This document shows, piece after piece, positions 40,504-48,761 of a stretch of 49,173 bases of DNA. The position numbers and the translations under genes are program-made. Numbering within the stretch: the stretch's first letter is position 1; each line of letters begins with the position of its first letter. The DNA lies in assembly GCA_946482165.1 (NCBI GenBank), contig CAMLQS010000003.1:1-49173 (forward strand). Direction: 5' to 3'. The DNA is from an uncultured Verrucomicrobiota bacterium. GTDB taxonomy: Bacteria; Verrucomicrobiota; Verrucomicrobiae; Opitutales; Opitutaceae. Under the pieces are notes generated by a model, which ran no database searches, was not told the origin of the DNA, and worked only from the letters and a program-made list of their open reading frames with translations.

Positions 40504-41559
40504 ATGCAAAACCTTTACCTCTTTCCCCTCGCCGAATATTGGTGGCTCTACGGCGTCTTCGGCCTGTTCGTGCTCGGCGTGCTCGCGCTGGACCTCGGTG
40601 TGTTCCACCGGGATGCCCACGCCGTCACGGTCAAGGAGGCGGGCATCTGGAGCGTGATCTGGGTCACGCTCGCGCTGCTGTTTTGCTTCGGGTTCTGGAA
40701 ATACGCGCACCACAGGTTCCCCGTCTACGAACCATTGCTGGCGACGCTCGCCTCCCAAGGTATCACCGGAAACGATGCGCTTCTTGCGGCGGGCCGCCTC
40801 GCGGACGAGACCGCGCTTCAGTTCCTCGCAGGCTACGTCGTCGAGCAGGCGCTCTCGGTGGACAACATCTTCGTCTTCATCGTCATCTTTAACTTTTTCG
40901 GCATCCCGGCGCAGTATCAGCACCGCGTCCTTTTCTACGGCATCCTTGGCGCCGTGATCTTTCGCATCACTTTCATCGCGCTCGGAGCGGCGCTTATCCA
41001 CCTGCATTGGGTCGTATGGATTCTCGGCGCGTTCCTGATTTTCACCGGCGTGAAGGTCTTCTTCGCCGAGGACAAGCAGCTAGAACCCGAGAAAAATCCG
41101 CTCATCCGCGCGTTGAAACGCTGGTTCCCCGTCACGCCCACCTTCGAGGGTCAGCGCTTTGTCGTTCGCAAACACGGCCTGCTCCACATCACGCCGCTCT
41201 TCGTCTGTCTCGCCTGTGTCGAGATGACGGACATCGTTTTCGCCGTCGACTCCGTCCCCGCGATCTTCGCGATCACCAAGGAGCCCTTGGTGGTCTTCAC
41301 GTCCAACATCTTCGCGATTCTCGGCCTGCGCTCGATGTTCTTTCTGCTCGCTGGCGTGATGCACAAATTCCACCTGCTCAAATACGGTCTCGGGCTCATC
41401 CTCGTTTTCGTCGGCCTCAAGATGGTGTGGCTCGACCACGCCTTCGGCGGCAAATTCCCCATCGGCGTTTCCCTCGGAATCATCGGCGGTGTGCTCGCGC
41501 TCGCCGTCATCGCCTCGCTGCTCATCCCCGCCAAGCTGGAGCCCGAACCCGCGGGGTAG
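40504..41559 (+). CDS. TerC-family integral membrane protein
   Basis: A 351-residue polytopic membrane protein of the TerC/Alx family, members of which export manganese or help metallate exported proteins. Signature segments are QALSVDNIFVFIVIFNFF (about residues 115-132) and the second acidic motif VEMTDIVFAVDSVPAIFA (about 239-256), whose aspartates would line the metal path. About nine hydrophobic helices are visible. The ATG at 40504 begins the family N-terminus (MQNLYLFPLAEYWWLYG). It stands alone between a terminator and a downstream hairpin, with a long leader that could hold a metal-responsive control element. Confidence 0.93.
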   Translation: MQNLYLFPLAEYWWLYGVFGLFVLGVLALDLGVFHRDAHAVTVKEAGIWSVIWVTLALLFCFGFWKYAHHRFPVYEPLLATLASQGITGNDALLAAGRLADETALQFLAGYVVEQALSVDNIFVFIVIFNFFGIPAQYQHRVLFYGILGAVIFRITFIALGAALIHLHWVVWILGAFLIFTGVKVFFAEDKQLEPEKNPLIRALKRWFPVTPTFEGQRFVVRKHGLLHITPLFVCLACVEMTDIVFAVDSVPAIFAITKEPLVVFTSNIFAILGLRSMFFLLAGVMHKFHLLKYGLGLILVFVGLKMVWLDHAFGGKFPIGVSLGIIGGVLALAVIASLLIPAKLEPEPAG

Positions 41560-41581
41560 GCGCGCCCGCTCACGGGCGCGC
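41560..41581. terminator. GC-rich hairpin after the TerC-family gene
   Basis: GCGCGCCCG and CGGGCGCGC form a perfect 9-bp stem with loop CTCA, starting just after the TAG stop. There is no T-run, so termination strength is uncertain. The convergent exoD gene ends 65 bp further on. Confidence 0.5.
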
Positions 41582-41645
41582 GGCGTTCTTTCCGAACCGC
41601 GCGTCAGGAGCTACTGGGTTGTTACTTGAGAGGCTAAAGGAGGTC

Positions 41646-42350
41646 CTAAAATAAACCGGCGAGCCAATCCTTCAGCAAGTTGAGCAGCTTCACCGCCGCA
41701 TCGCCGAGGAAGTAGAAAAACACCACGCCGCCGGCGCCCACTCCGTAGCCGGCGGTGATCGCCACGCCGTCTCGCTCGAGAAGTCCGCCCGCGATCAACA
41801 AGATCATCCAGGCGGGAAACGCGTTCGTGAAGGGAACCGGGAGGGGCAGGAGCAACACCAACCCGCCCGCCAGCATCATCAGCGCATGAAAACGCACGAG
41901 CGCCGGCGCCTCCGCGAGCCAGCACAGGCGCGGACGCAATAGTTTCTCCAAAAACCTCAGCACGCCGCCGGCAAAGCGCAGCACCTTGCCAAAAAACCCC
42001 GGCGGCAGCGGCTTCGCCAACAACTTCGCGGGCAGCCAGGGCCGCTGACCCAGCGCAAGACGCAGCGAAATCAACACGATCGCCAAGCCGAAGGGCGTCG
42101 AGAGAAAGGGCAGCGGAATCGGCGTGATGAAAGGCAGCGACAGCAGGATCAGCACGATGGTCCACGCGCGCCGTTGCAGCACCGTGACCACCTCGCCCAG
42201 GGTGAGCGGCCCCTCCGCGAAGCGATCCCGCAGCGCGGCGATCTCCTCGGAGAGCTTTTTCGCCGGCGGATGTTCGCGCATCGCCACGCGCGCCAGCCGC
42301 AGGCTCTCGCGCGTCCGTTCCCGCAGATAAAATCTGTTCCGGCGTGCCAT
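41646..42350 (-). CDS. ExoD-family membrane protein
   Basis: A 234-residue membrane protein of the exopolysaccharide-synthesis ExoD family. The cytosolic N-terminus (about 1-60) includes LSEEIAALRDRF and GPLTLGEVVTVLQRRAW, the characteristic ExoD opening. It is followed by the helix/Pro pattern LLSLPFITPIPLPFLSTPFG and further helices (LMMLAGGLVLLLPLPVPFTN, AWMILLIAGGLLERDG). ExoD was named for a Rhizobium exopolysaccharide and stress phenotype; its biochemical function is not known. It starts 18 bp after queE on the same strand and probably shares the queC-queE transcript. Confidence 0.88.
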   Translation of the reverse strand: MARRNRFYLRERTRESLRLARVAMREHPPAKKLSEEIAALRDRFAEGPLTLGEVVTVLQRRAWTIVLILLSLPFITPIPLPFLSTPFGLAIVLISLRLALGQRPWLPAKLLAKPLPPGFFGKVLRFAGGVLRFLEKLLRPRLCWLAEAPALVRFHALMMLAGGLVLLLPLPVPFTNAFPAWMILLIAGGLLERDGVAITAGYGVGAGGVVFFYFLGDAAVKLLNLLKDWLAGLF

Positions 42351-42368
42351 GGTCCACGGATCCGACGC

Positions 42369-43070
42369 TCAGGTCCCGCGCCTGTTCCCGTAGAGTTCCA
42401 CGTGCAGCCGGTGTGCGTAGCGCCAGCCGCGCTCCTTGCAGGCTTCACCCAGCCAGGCCGCGCGCTCGCGCATCGTTTCCAAGGTCCGCGCCTCGGGCAT
42501 CACCAGGATTTTCGCCGCCGGAACCGGTCGGCCGATCTCCGCCACCGTCGCCGCGATCTCATCCAGGTCGCCCGGCGCCGCGGCCACGAATTTCAACTGA
42601 TACCCATAGCCGCCATCGAGCCACGCGCGCAGAACCTCCGGCCGGCGTCGCGTCGCCTCGTGCCGCGCAGCCCAGCCCGCCCCCGCCGCCTCGGCCGAGG
42701 GCGTGGAGTTGGCCAGCTTCGGCGAAATCGACGCGAGGTCGCAGGCGAGCCCCGCCGGCGGCGCCACCGTGCCCGCCGTCTCGATCGTGATGTGAAACCC
42801 TTCCGCACGCAGCGCCTCCGCCAGCGCCGGCAGCTCCGGCGCGATCATCGGCTCGCCCCCCGTCAGCACCGCGTGCCGGCCGGGATGTAGTCTGGCCTCG
42901 GATACGAGCTCGGCGACCGAGTGGTCCGCGCCCTCGGGCTTCCACGAGGCGTAGGGCGTGTCGCACCAGGCGCAGCGGAGATTGCACCCGCTCGTGCGGA
43001 TGAAGAACGACGGCACGCCCGTCAGCTCGCCCTCGCCCTGCAACGAATAAAAGGTTTCGGAGATCAGCAT
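42369..43070 (-). CDS. queE: 7-carboxy-7-deazaguanine synthase QueE
   Basis: A 233-residue radical SAM enzyme that contracts 6-carboxytetrahydropterin to 7-carboxy-7-deazaguanine in queuosine and deazapurine biosynthesis. The 4Fe-4S motif is C29-x3-C33-x2-C36 (CNLRCAWC), in a context (FYSLQGEGELTGVPSFFIRTSG) diagnostic of QueE. LTGGEPMI is the SAM-binding GGE motif. It lies 3 bp downstream of queC and 18 bp upstream of the exoD start. The other early pathway genes (queD, folE-type) are not in the window. Confidence 0.96.
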   Translation of the reverse strand: MLISETFYSLQGEGELTGVPSFFIRTSGCNLRCAWCDTPYASWKPEGADHSVAELVSEARLHPGRHAVLTGGEPMIAPELPALAEALRAEGFHITIETAGTVAPPAGLACDLASISPKLANSTPSAEAAGAGWAARHEATRRRPEVLRAWLDGGYGYQLKFVAAAPGDLDEIAATVAEIGRPVPAAKILVMPEARTLETMRERAAWLGEACKERGWRYAHRLHVELYGNRRGT

Positions 43071-43073
43071 GGC

Positions 43074-43820
43074 TCAGCTCGCAGTTTGCGCTTCGGGGCT
43101 TGCTGTAGAACCGACCGTTGGTCGGTTTCCGTCGCTCGCGCCCGGCGCGGCCGGCAGCGGATCGAGGTGCTCGTAATCCGTGGGGTCGGGCACGCCCGCG
43201 GCGAGAAACGCCTCGCGCCGCTCCACGCAGGTGCCGCAGCGCCCGCAGTGGCGCGCACCGCCTTTGTAGCAGGACCAGGTCTTTGCAAAATCCACGCCGA
43301 GCCGGGCGCCCTCGGCCGCGATCTGTCCTTTGTCCATCGCGATGAAGGGCCGCAGCAGTCGGATGCCCGCGTAGGTGCCGAGCCGCATCGTTTCGCTCAT
43401 CGCCGCCATGAACTCCTCGCGACAATCCGGATAGATCGCGTGATCGCCGCCATGCGCCGCGATCACCAGCCCCTCCGCGCCCGCGCTTTCCGCGAAGCCG
43501 CACGCGATGCTCAAAAACACCGCGTTCCGAAATGGGACGACGGTCTGCTTCATGTTGTCCGCCGCGTAGTGCCCTTCGGGGATGTCGCCGCCCGACTGGA
43601 GCAGCGCCGACGAGAACAGCCGGTTTGCGAAATCGAGATTCACGATCTCGTGCCGCACGCCGAGCGCGGTCGCGTTCGCCGCCGCCATCGGCAGCTCCCG
43701 CGCCGAATGCTTCGACCCGTAGTCGAACGAAATCGCGGCCACGACGACATGCTCCCGCGCCGCGCGATGCAGCGCCGTCACCGAATCCATCCCGCCGGAA
43801 CAAAGGACCACGACCTTCAT
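43074..43820 (-). CDS. queC: 7-cyano-7-deazaguanine synthase QueC
   Basis: A 248-residue ATP-dependent ligase that converts 7-carboxy-7-deazaguanine to preQ0. The PP-loop SGGMDS (residues 8-13) binds ATP. A zinc site is formed by C184, C192, C195 and C198 (CYKGGARHCGRCGTC). AAHGGDHAIYPDCR is a QueC signature. The C-terminal 20 or so residues (DGNRPTVGSTASPEAQ) extend beyond the usual end. The ATG at 43820 is chosen because the PP-loop strand (MKVVVLCSGG) begins there; a longer in-frame start would add 21 unrelated residues. First gene of the queC-queE-exoD run. Confidence 0.96.
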   Translation of the reverse strand: MKVVVLCSGGMDSVTALHRAAREHVVVAAISFDYGSKHSARELPMAAANATALGVRHEIVNLDFANRLFSSALLQSGGDIPEGHYAADNMKQTVVPFRNAVFLSIACGFAESAGAEGLVIAAHGGDHAIYPDCREEFMAAMSETMRLGTYAGIRLLRPFIAMDKGQIAAEGARLGVDFAKTWSCYKGGARHCGRCGTCVERREAFLAAGVPDPTDYEHLDPLPAAPGASDGNRPTVGSTASPEAQTAS

Positions 43821-43906
43821 AAGGAAAAAGGCGACCACCCATGCACCCGCGGCCGCCCCGACGCAATCCCGCCGCCACGTCATCCTGACCCATCCAAGCC
43901 ATCGAT

Positions 43907-43983
43907 CGCAGATGGCGCGGATTTACACGGATGAAAACGTCGCCTGCTCTGGCCTTTATCCGCGCCCATCCGCGTAATCTGCG
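43907..43983. repeat. Imperfect inverted repeat of the GCGGAT type
   Basis: The left arm (43907-43936, CGCAGATGGCGCGGATTTAC onward) is partly complementary to the right arm (43954-43983, ending TCCGCGTAATCTGCG). They share CGCAGAT-3 bp-GCGGAT-6 bp-GGAT spacing. It sits between the divergent queC and cupin genes. It resembles the dispersed GCGGAT-rich repeats seen in many bacterial genomes (general knowledge). Confidence 0.72.
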
Positions 43984-44018
43984 GTTAAAAACAAATCTGC
44001 CCCCTTGCCTTCGTCCTC

Positions 44019-44498
44019 ATGAAAACCGTCCACATCCCCGACCTGCCCGAGATCCACGCCAAGTCGCCGACCGGCAAATACGAGTCCTACTGCAAGGACG
44101 TCTCCCTCGCCCTCGGAGGCGTGAAGGACACCGGCGCTTGGGGCGGCGGTCATCCCTTCGATCTGCAACAGCGTCGCGTCCCGCCCGGCGCGACGGTTTG
44201 CCCGCTCCACGCCCACAGCGGCCAATGGGAGCTCTTTGTCGTCACCGCCGGCGCCGCCACCGTCCGCACCGGCGACGGCAAAAAGACCAAGGTCCGCGCC
44301 GGAGACTCCTTCGTCCAGCCGCCCGGCACCGCCCATCAGATCACCAACACCGGCAAGGAGGACTTCGTTTTCTTCGTCATCGCCGACAACCTCCCCGTCG
44401 ACAGCACCTACTACCCCGACTCCGACAAGTGGCAGATCAAGCCGCAGCGGAAGCTCTTCCGCATGCAGCCCACGACCTACTTCGACGGCGAGGAGTGA
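44019..44498 (+). CDS. Cupin-domain protein
   Basis: A 159-residue single-domain cupin. Cupin motif 1 is CPLHAHSGQWELFVVTAGAA with ligands His64, His66 and Glu71. Motif 2 is GDSFVQPPGTAHQITN with His106. A mononuclear metal site is therefore complete. Cupins include dioxygenases, isomerases and sugar-binding proteins, and the substrate cannot be told from this sequence. The final 35 residues (ADNLPVDSTYYPDSDKWQIK onward) form an extension after the barrel. No signal peptide, so cytosolic. A stem GGGCGGA/TCCGCCC (44531-44557) after the stop may be a weak terminator. Confidence 0.88.
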   Translation: MKTVHIPDLPEIHAKSPTGKYESYCKDVSLALGGVKDTGAWGGGHPFDLQQRRVPPGATVCPLHAHSGQWELFVVTAGAATVRTGDGKKTKVRAGDSFVQPPGTAHQITNTGKEDFVFFVIADNLPVDSTYYPDSDKWQIKPQRKLFRMQPTTYFDGEE

Positions 44499-44661
44499 TG
44501 CCGCGCCTCCGAAGCCGCCGGACTCCCGGTGGGCGGAAGGGGCCGGTCCCTCCGCCCGTGGATCGGTCGGCTGATTTGAGGCCGGAATCAGAGCATAATG
44601 CATGAAGCCGAGCGGCTTCGACGGCGTCTCAGGGCACAGTCACCCTTCACTTTTGCCCTTC

Positions 44662-47157
44662 ATGAACCCAACCGCGCATCCGTCTTCCCTCCGAGCCGCC
44701 GCCCTCGCCCGAGGCTTCGCCTTCGTCTGCGCCCTCGCGTTCACCCTCGCCTTCGCGGCGCCCGAAGCCGTCGCCGCCGCTCCCGCCCGCGAGCGGTTGT
44801 TCAACGACGCCTGGCGCTTTCACCTCGGCGACGCCGCGGGCGCCGAGAAACCCGATTTCGCCGACGCCGCCTGGCGCGCGCTCGACCTACCCCACGACTG
44901 GTCTATCGAGGGTGAATTCTCCGAAGACCACGCCAGCGCGACCGGCTACCTGCCCGGTGGCACCGGCTGGTATCGAAAGCAGTTCGTGCTTCCCGCCGAC
45001 ACCCAGGGTCGCCGTGTCTTCCTCCGCTTCGAGGGCGTCTACCGCAACAGCGACGTTTGGCTCAACGGCCACCATCTCGGCCACCGCGCCTACGGCTACA
45101 TCGACTTCGAATACGACCTCACCCGGCACCTCCGTCCGCCGGGCCAGACCAACGTCCTCGCCGTCCGCGTCGCCCGCGAAAACGTCGCCGACTCCCGCTG
45201 GTATCCCGGCACCGGCATCTACCGCGACACTTGGCTCACCATTCTCGATCCCATCCACGTCACCCGCCACGGCACCTTCATCACCACCCCCGCCATCGAC
45301 GCCGAGGTCGCGGAAGTGAACAGCAGCTGCGAGGTGCGCAACACCTCCGCGTCCGCCGCCGACATCACCGTCACCGCCGAGGTCTTCGACGCCGAGGGCC
45401 GCCGCATCGTCGGCGCCACCCGCACCCAGAAAGTCGAGGCCGGCGCGCAGTGGGCCTTCCCGCTCTATCACCCCGTCGCCAAGCCCCGCCGCTGGGACGC
45501 CACCGATCCTTATCTCTACCAAGTCGTGCATACCGTCTCCGTCGGCGACCGCGTCGTGGACACCGTCCGCACCCCCCTCGGCATCCGCGACTTTCGTTTC
45601 AACGCCGACACCGGCTTCTACCTGAACGGCCGCAACCTGAAGATCAAAGGCGTCTGCATCCACCACGACGCCGGCAACACCGGCGCCGTCGTCCCGCGCG
45701 CCGTGCTCGAGCGCCGCCTCCGCATCCTGCGCGACATCGGAGTCAACGCCATCCGCTGCTCCCACAATCCGATGGCCGACGATCTCTACGAACTCTGCGA
45801 CGAACTCGGCTTCCTCATGATGGACGAGACCTTCGACGAGTGGGAGCTCGGCAAACGCAAGTGGGTCAAGGGCCGCAACGTCGGCACCGCCGAGCGCGCC
45901 GGCTACAGCGACGATTTCGAAACCTGGGCCGTCCGCGACACCGAGGACGCGATCCGCCGCTCCCGTCGCCATCCGTCCGTCATCCTCTACAGCATCGGCA
46001 ACGAGATCGATTATCCGACCGATCCCTACGTCCACCCGCGCTCCCGCCAGGTCGAGATGTTCAAGGACGACCCCGGCCAGCCCTCCATGACCCGCCTCGC
46101 CCTCGTCGCGCCCGAGCTCATCGCCGCCGTCAAACGCATGGACCCCACCCGCCCCGTCACGATGGCCATCTCCAACGCCCCCGCCGCCAACGCCATCGGC
46201 CTCTCCAACATGCTCGATGTAGTGGGATACAACTACCAGGAAAAGGCCTACGACGAGGACCACGCCCGCTTCCCCGGCCGCGTGCTCTACGGCAGCGAAA
46301 ACGGCGACCGCCTCGAGGACTGGCATGCCGTGCGCGACAAACCCTTCATCTCCGCGCAGTTTCTCTGGACCGGCTTCGACTTCCTCGGCGAATCCGGCGG
46401 CTGGCCCGAGCACGGCAGCTCCGCCGGCATTTTCGACACCGCCGGTTTTGCCAAAACCGACGGCCTCCGCCGCGAAGCCCTCTGGTCCGAAAAACCGGTT
46501 CTCCACCTTCGCGCCTACCGCCCCGTCCGCGCCCCCGAAGGCCAGGGTCCGGGCGAAGGCGGCAGACAGCGCCGTCGCTTCGGCCCCGCACACTGGAACG
46601 CCATCCCCGGCAACGACGAACCCGCCATGGTCGTCGCCTACACCAACTTCCCCGAAGTCACCCTCTCGCTCAACGGCCGCGTCATCGGCACCGCCAAGTC
46701 CGAGGACGGCATCGTCCGCTGGCCCTCCGTGCCTTGGGAGGCCGGCGTCCTGACCGCCACCGCCACGCCCACCACCGGCGCGACGCCCGTCACCGCCACG
46801 GTCGAGACCACCGGCGCGCCCGCCCGTCTTCTCCTCACGGCCGATCGCGCCACGTTCGCCGCGGACAACCGCGACGCCGTCCACGTCACCATTGAACTCG
46901 TCGACGCAGACGGCCGTGCGATCACCGCTGAAGACCGTTCCGTTACGGTCGAGGTCGCCGGCGCCGCGCGCCTGCTCGCGCTCGATACCGGCAACCTGCG
47001 CGACAACACCCCCGCGCAGTCGCCGACTCGCTCCACCGCCAACGGCCGCGCTCTCGCCATTATTCAAGCTACCCGCACCGCCGGTCGCGCCACGGTGAAA
47101 GTCACCGCTCCCGGGCTCCCGCCCGCCGAAGTGCCGCTTACGGCCCGCCCCGAATAG
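44662..47157 (+). CDS. Secreted GH2 beta-galactosidase-like glycosidase
   Basis: An 831-residue exported glycoside hydrolase of family 2. A long signal peptide covers about residues 1-40 (FAFVCALAFTLAFAAPEAVA). It continues with a jelly-roll sugar-binding domain (RLFNDAWRFHLGDAAG, LPHDWSIE, GTGWYRKQF), an Ig-like domain, and the TIM barrel. The acid/base is Glu448 in SIGNEIDYPTDP; the nucleophile is probably Glu546 in VLYGSENGDR. IRCSHNP (364-370) is a typical GH2 active-site loop. C-terminal Ig-like domains (LTADRATFAADNRDAVHVT) complete the Bacteroidota/Verrucomicrobiota-style form. The specificity (galactoside, glucuronide or other) is open. The ATG at 44662 starts the signal peptide. A DUF1080 gene follows. 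Confidence 0.93.
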   Translation: MNPTAHPSSLRAAALARGFAFVCALAFTLAFAAPEAVAAAPARERLFNDAWRFHLGDAAGAEKPDFADAAWRALDLPHDWSIEGEFSEDHASATGYLPGGTGWYRKQFVLPADTQGRRVFLRFEGVYRNSDVWLNGHHLGHRAYGYIDFEYDLTRHLRPPGQTNVLAVRVARENVADSRWYPGTGIYRDTWLTILDPIHVTRHGTFITTPAIDAEVAEVNSSCEVRNTSASAADITVTAEVFDAEGRRIVGATRTQKVEAGAQWAFPLYHPVAKPRRWDATDPYLYQVVHTVSVGDRVVDTVRTPLGIRDFRFNADTGFYLNGRNLKIKGVCIHHDAGNTGAVVPRAVLERRLRILRDIGVNAIRCSHNPMADDLYELCDELGFLMMDETFDEWELGKRKWVKGRNVGTAERAGYSDDFETWAVRDTEDAIRRSRRHPSVILYSIGNEIDYPTDPYVHPRSRQVEMFKDDPGQPSMTRLALVAPELIAAVKRMDPTRPVTMAISNAPAANAIGLSNMLDVVGYNYQEKAYDEDHARFPGRVLYGSENGDRLEDWHAVRDKPFISAQFLWTGFDFLGESGGWPEHGSSAGIFDTAGFAKTDGLRREALWSEKPVLHLRAYRPVRAPEGQGPGEGGRQRRRFGPAHWNAIPGNDEPAMVVAYTNFPEVTLSLNGRVIGTAKSEDGIVRWPSVPWEAGVLTATATPTTGATPVTATVETTGAPARLLLTADRATFAADNRDAVHVTIELVDADGRAITAEDRSVTVEVAGAARLLALDTGNLRDNTPAQSPTRSTANGRALAIIQATRTAGRATVKVTAPGLPPAEVPLTARPE

Positions 47158-47208
47158 CCTACCCGTCAAGAAATCCGACCACGCCATTCCCCGCGGCTGG
47201 ACGTGGCA

Positions 47209-47225
47209 AAACGGCGGAGCCGTTT
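47209..47225 (+). terminator. Short hairpin after the GH2 gene
   Basis: AAACGGC and GCCGTTT form a perfect 7-bp stem with loop GGA, about 50 bp after the GH2 stop. No T-run beyond the stem, so it is a weak candidate. Confidence 0.3.
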
Positions 47226-47338
47226 CGGGGCCGCCCGCTTGGCAAAAGATGCCGTCGCCGAGCCAACCCCCGGATCGGCCCCTGACTGCCGGCATGGCTT
47301 GCCTCGGCTCCCGGCCTCGAGGGATTTTCCATGCCGCC

Positions 47339-48106
47339 ATGAGTTCACCTCTCCGCCTCGGGTTCGCGCTCGTCGTCGCCGTCTCCTCGTTCGCGCTCGC
47401 CGCGGAAAAAACGCCGCCGCCCCCGGAAGCCACGGAGCTATGGACGCCCGAGCCGCAGATCATCAGCGCGCCGGCCGGCGGCGCGCCCTCCGACGCCATC
47501 GTGTTGTTCGACGGAAAGAATCTCGCCGCGTGGGAGTCGACCAAGACCCCCGGCGCGCCCGCGCCGTGGAAGATCGAGGGCGGCATCCTGACCATCGTGC
47601 CGAAGAGCGGTGGCATTCGCACCAAGCGGAGCTTCGGCGACGTTCAGTTGCACCTGGAGTTTCGCACGCCGGCGGAAATCAGAGGAAGCGGCCAAAACCG
47701 CGGGAACAGCGGCGTTTTTCTGATGGGGCGTTACGAGGTGCAGGTGCTCGATTCGCACGACAACAAGACCTATGCGAACGGCCAGGCCGGGGCGGTTTAT
47801 AAACAACACCCGCCGCTCGTGAACGCGTCGCGTCCGCCCGGCGAATGGCAGACCTACGACATCGTTTGGATCGCGCCGCGCTTCGGGACCGATGGCGGGT
47901 TGCTGGCGCCGGCTCGCATCACCGTTTTTCACAACGGCGTGCTCGTGCAGCACAACGTCGAGATCAAGGGCCCGACCACCTATCGAGGTTTTCCGGCTTA
48001 CAAGGCCCACGCCGACAAATTGCCGATCGAGTTGCAGGACCACCACGAGCCCGTCTCGTATCGCAACCTCTGGGTGAGAGAGCTCACGTTGCCGAGCCCG
48101 CGTTAG
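47339..48106 (+). CDS. Exported DUF1080 (3-keto-disaccharide hydrolase-like) protein
   Basis: A 255-residue exported protein. The signal peptide is about 1-22 (LRLGFALVVAVSSFALAAEK). A single DUF1080 concanavalin-like domain follows, with VLFDGKNLAAWES, FGDVQLHLEFRTP, RGNSGVFLMGRYEVQVLDS and WQTYDIVWIAPRF as conserved segments. Family members are lectin-like sandwich proteins, some shown to hydrolyse 3-keto-glycosides, and are very abundant in Planctomycetota and Verrucomicrobiota. The ATG at 47339 starts the signal peptide. The gene lies 181 bp after the GH2 gene on the same strand, suggesting shared use in glycan breakdown, but the gap leaves room for a separate promoter. Confidence 0.9.
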   Translation: MSSPLRLGFALVVAVSSFALAAEKTPPPPEATELWTPEPQIISAPAGGAPSDAIVLFDGKNLAAWESTKTPGAPAPWKIEGGILTIVPKSGGIRTKRSFGDVQLHLEFRTPAEIRGSGQNRGNSGVFLMGRYEVQVLDSHDNKTYANGQAGAVYKQHPPLVNASRPPGEWQTYDIVWIAPRFGTDGGLLAPARITVFHNGVLVQHNVEIKGPTTYRGFPAYKAHADKLPIELQDHHEPVSYRNLWVRELTLPSPR

Positions 48107-48161
48107 CAGGGCCGCCGAGTCTGCGAGGATCTTAACGCGACATCTGCCGCTTGGTGGGTCG

Positions 48162-48566
48162 CTAACTTTCCGCGTCCTCAGCTTCCTCGAACGCTTTCTT
48201 CGACACTTTTTCCCCCTTAAGGTAATAGGTCCGAAGCATTAGCTTACCCTCATTGTCGTGAAATTCGCTCGGCCCGTTAAGTTCGCCGGCCTGCCACTGA
48301 GCACGACTCTGAAGCTGTCCGTTATCGTGCCACTCGTGGAACACCCCCGTTCCGTAAACCATCTCAAACTCTCCGAGCAGGACGCCGTCGGGGTTAAACT
48401 GAGCACTCTTTCCGTGCAAAAAACCGCGGACGTAGGGTCGCCGCAGACGAAGCGCACCCGAGGGAAAATACTCCTCAACAGTGCCGTCCGGACACCCTTG
48501 AGCGTCCAATTCAGATCTCACCCGCAACGCGCCATTGGGATGTCTCGTTTCAATGGTCTTCTTCAT
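48162..48566 (-). CDS. MORN-variant repeat protein (YwqK-like)
   Basis: A 134-residue protein made of repeated beta-hairpins of the MORN_2 / YwqK type: HPNGALRVRSELDAQGCPDG, YFPSGALRLRRPYVRGFLHG, FNPDGVLLGEFEMVYGTGVF, WHDNGQLQSRAQWQAGELNG and FHDNEGKLMLRTYYLKGEK, five repeats of about 20-23 residues. Such proteins are annotated as YwqK-family antitoxins, but their function is mostly unknown. No signal peptide, so cytosolic. The ATG at 48566 is preferred to a TTG one codon upstream. No toxin gene is adjacent within the window. Base composition is clearly less GC-rich than the preceding genes. Confidence 0.78.
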   Translation of the reverse strand: MKKTIETRHPNGALRVRSELDAQGCPDGTVEEYFPSGALRLRRPYVRGFLHGKSAQFNPDGVLLGEFEMVYGTGVFHEWHDNGQLQSRAQWQAGELNGPSEFHDNEGKLMLRTYYLKGEKVSKKAFEEAEDAES

Positions 48567-48761
48567 CAAAAAGCTCGGTATAATGCTAGCAGGCTAGCTA
48601 TCCCAACATGATTCTGAAGTCGTGCTGAAGCAGCGCCACGAGACGCGAGCGCCAAACGGAGCTTACTTGAGTGCAAAGCCCAAGGACTGACGAAACATCG
48701 GCAAGCTGATCTTAACTCCATTTCGAGCAGCCAGCGCGACCAATGCCGTGAGCTCCCCGGA

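Noticed and set aside
44887..47625. 912-residue minus-strand open frame rich in Gly, Val, Asp
   Set aside because: Antisense to the GH2 gene, whose catalytic residues are intact; crosses into the DUF1080 gene.
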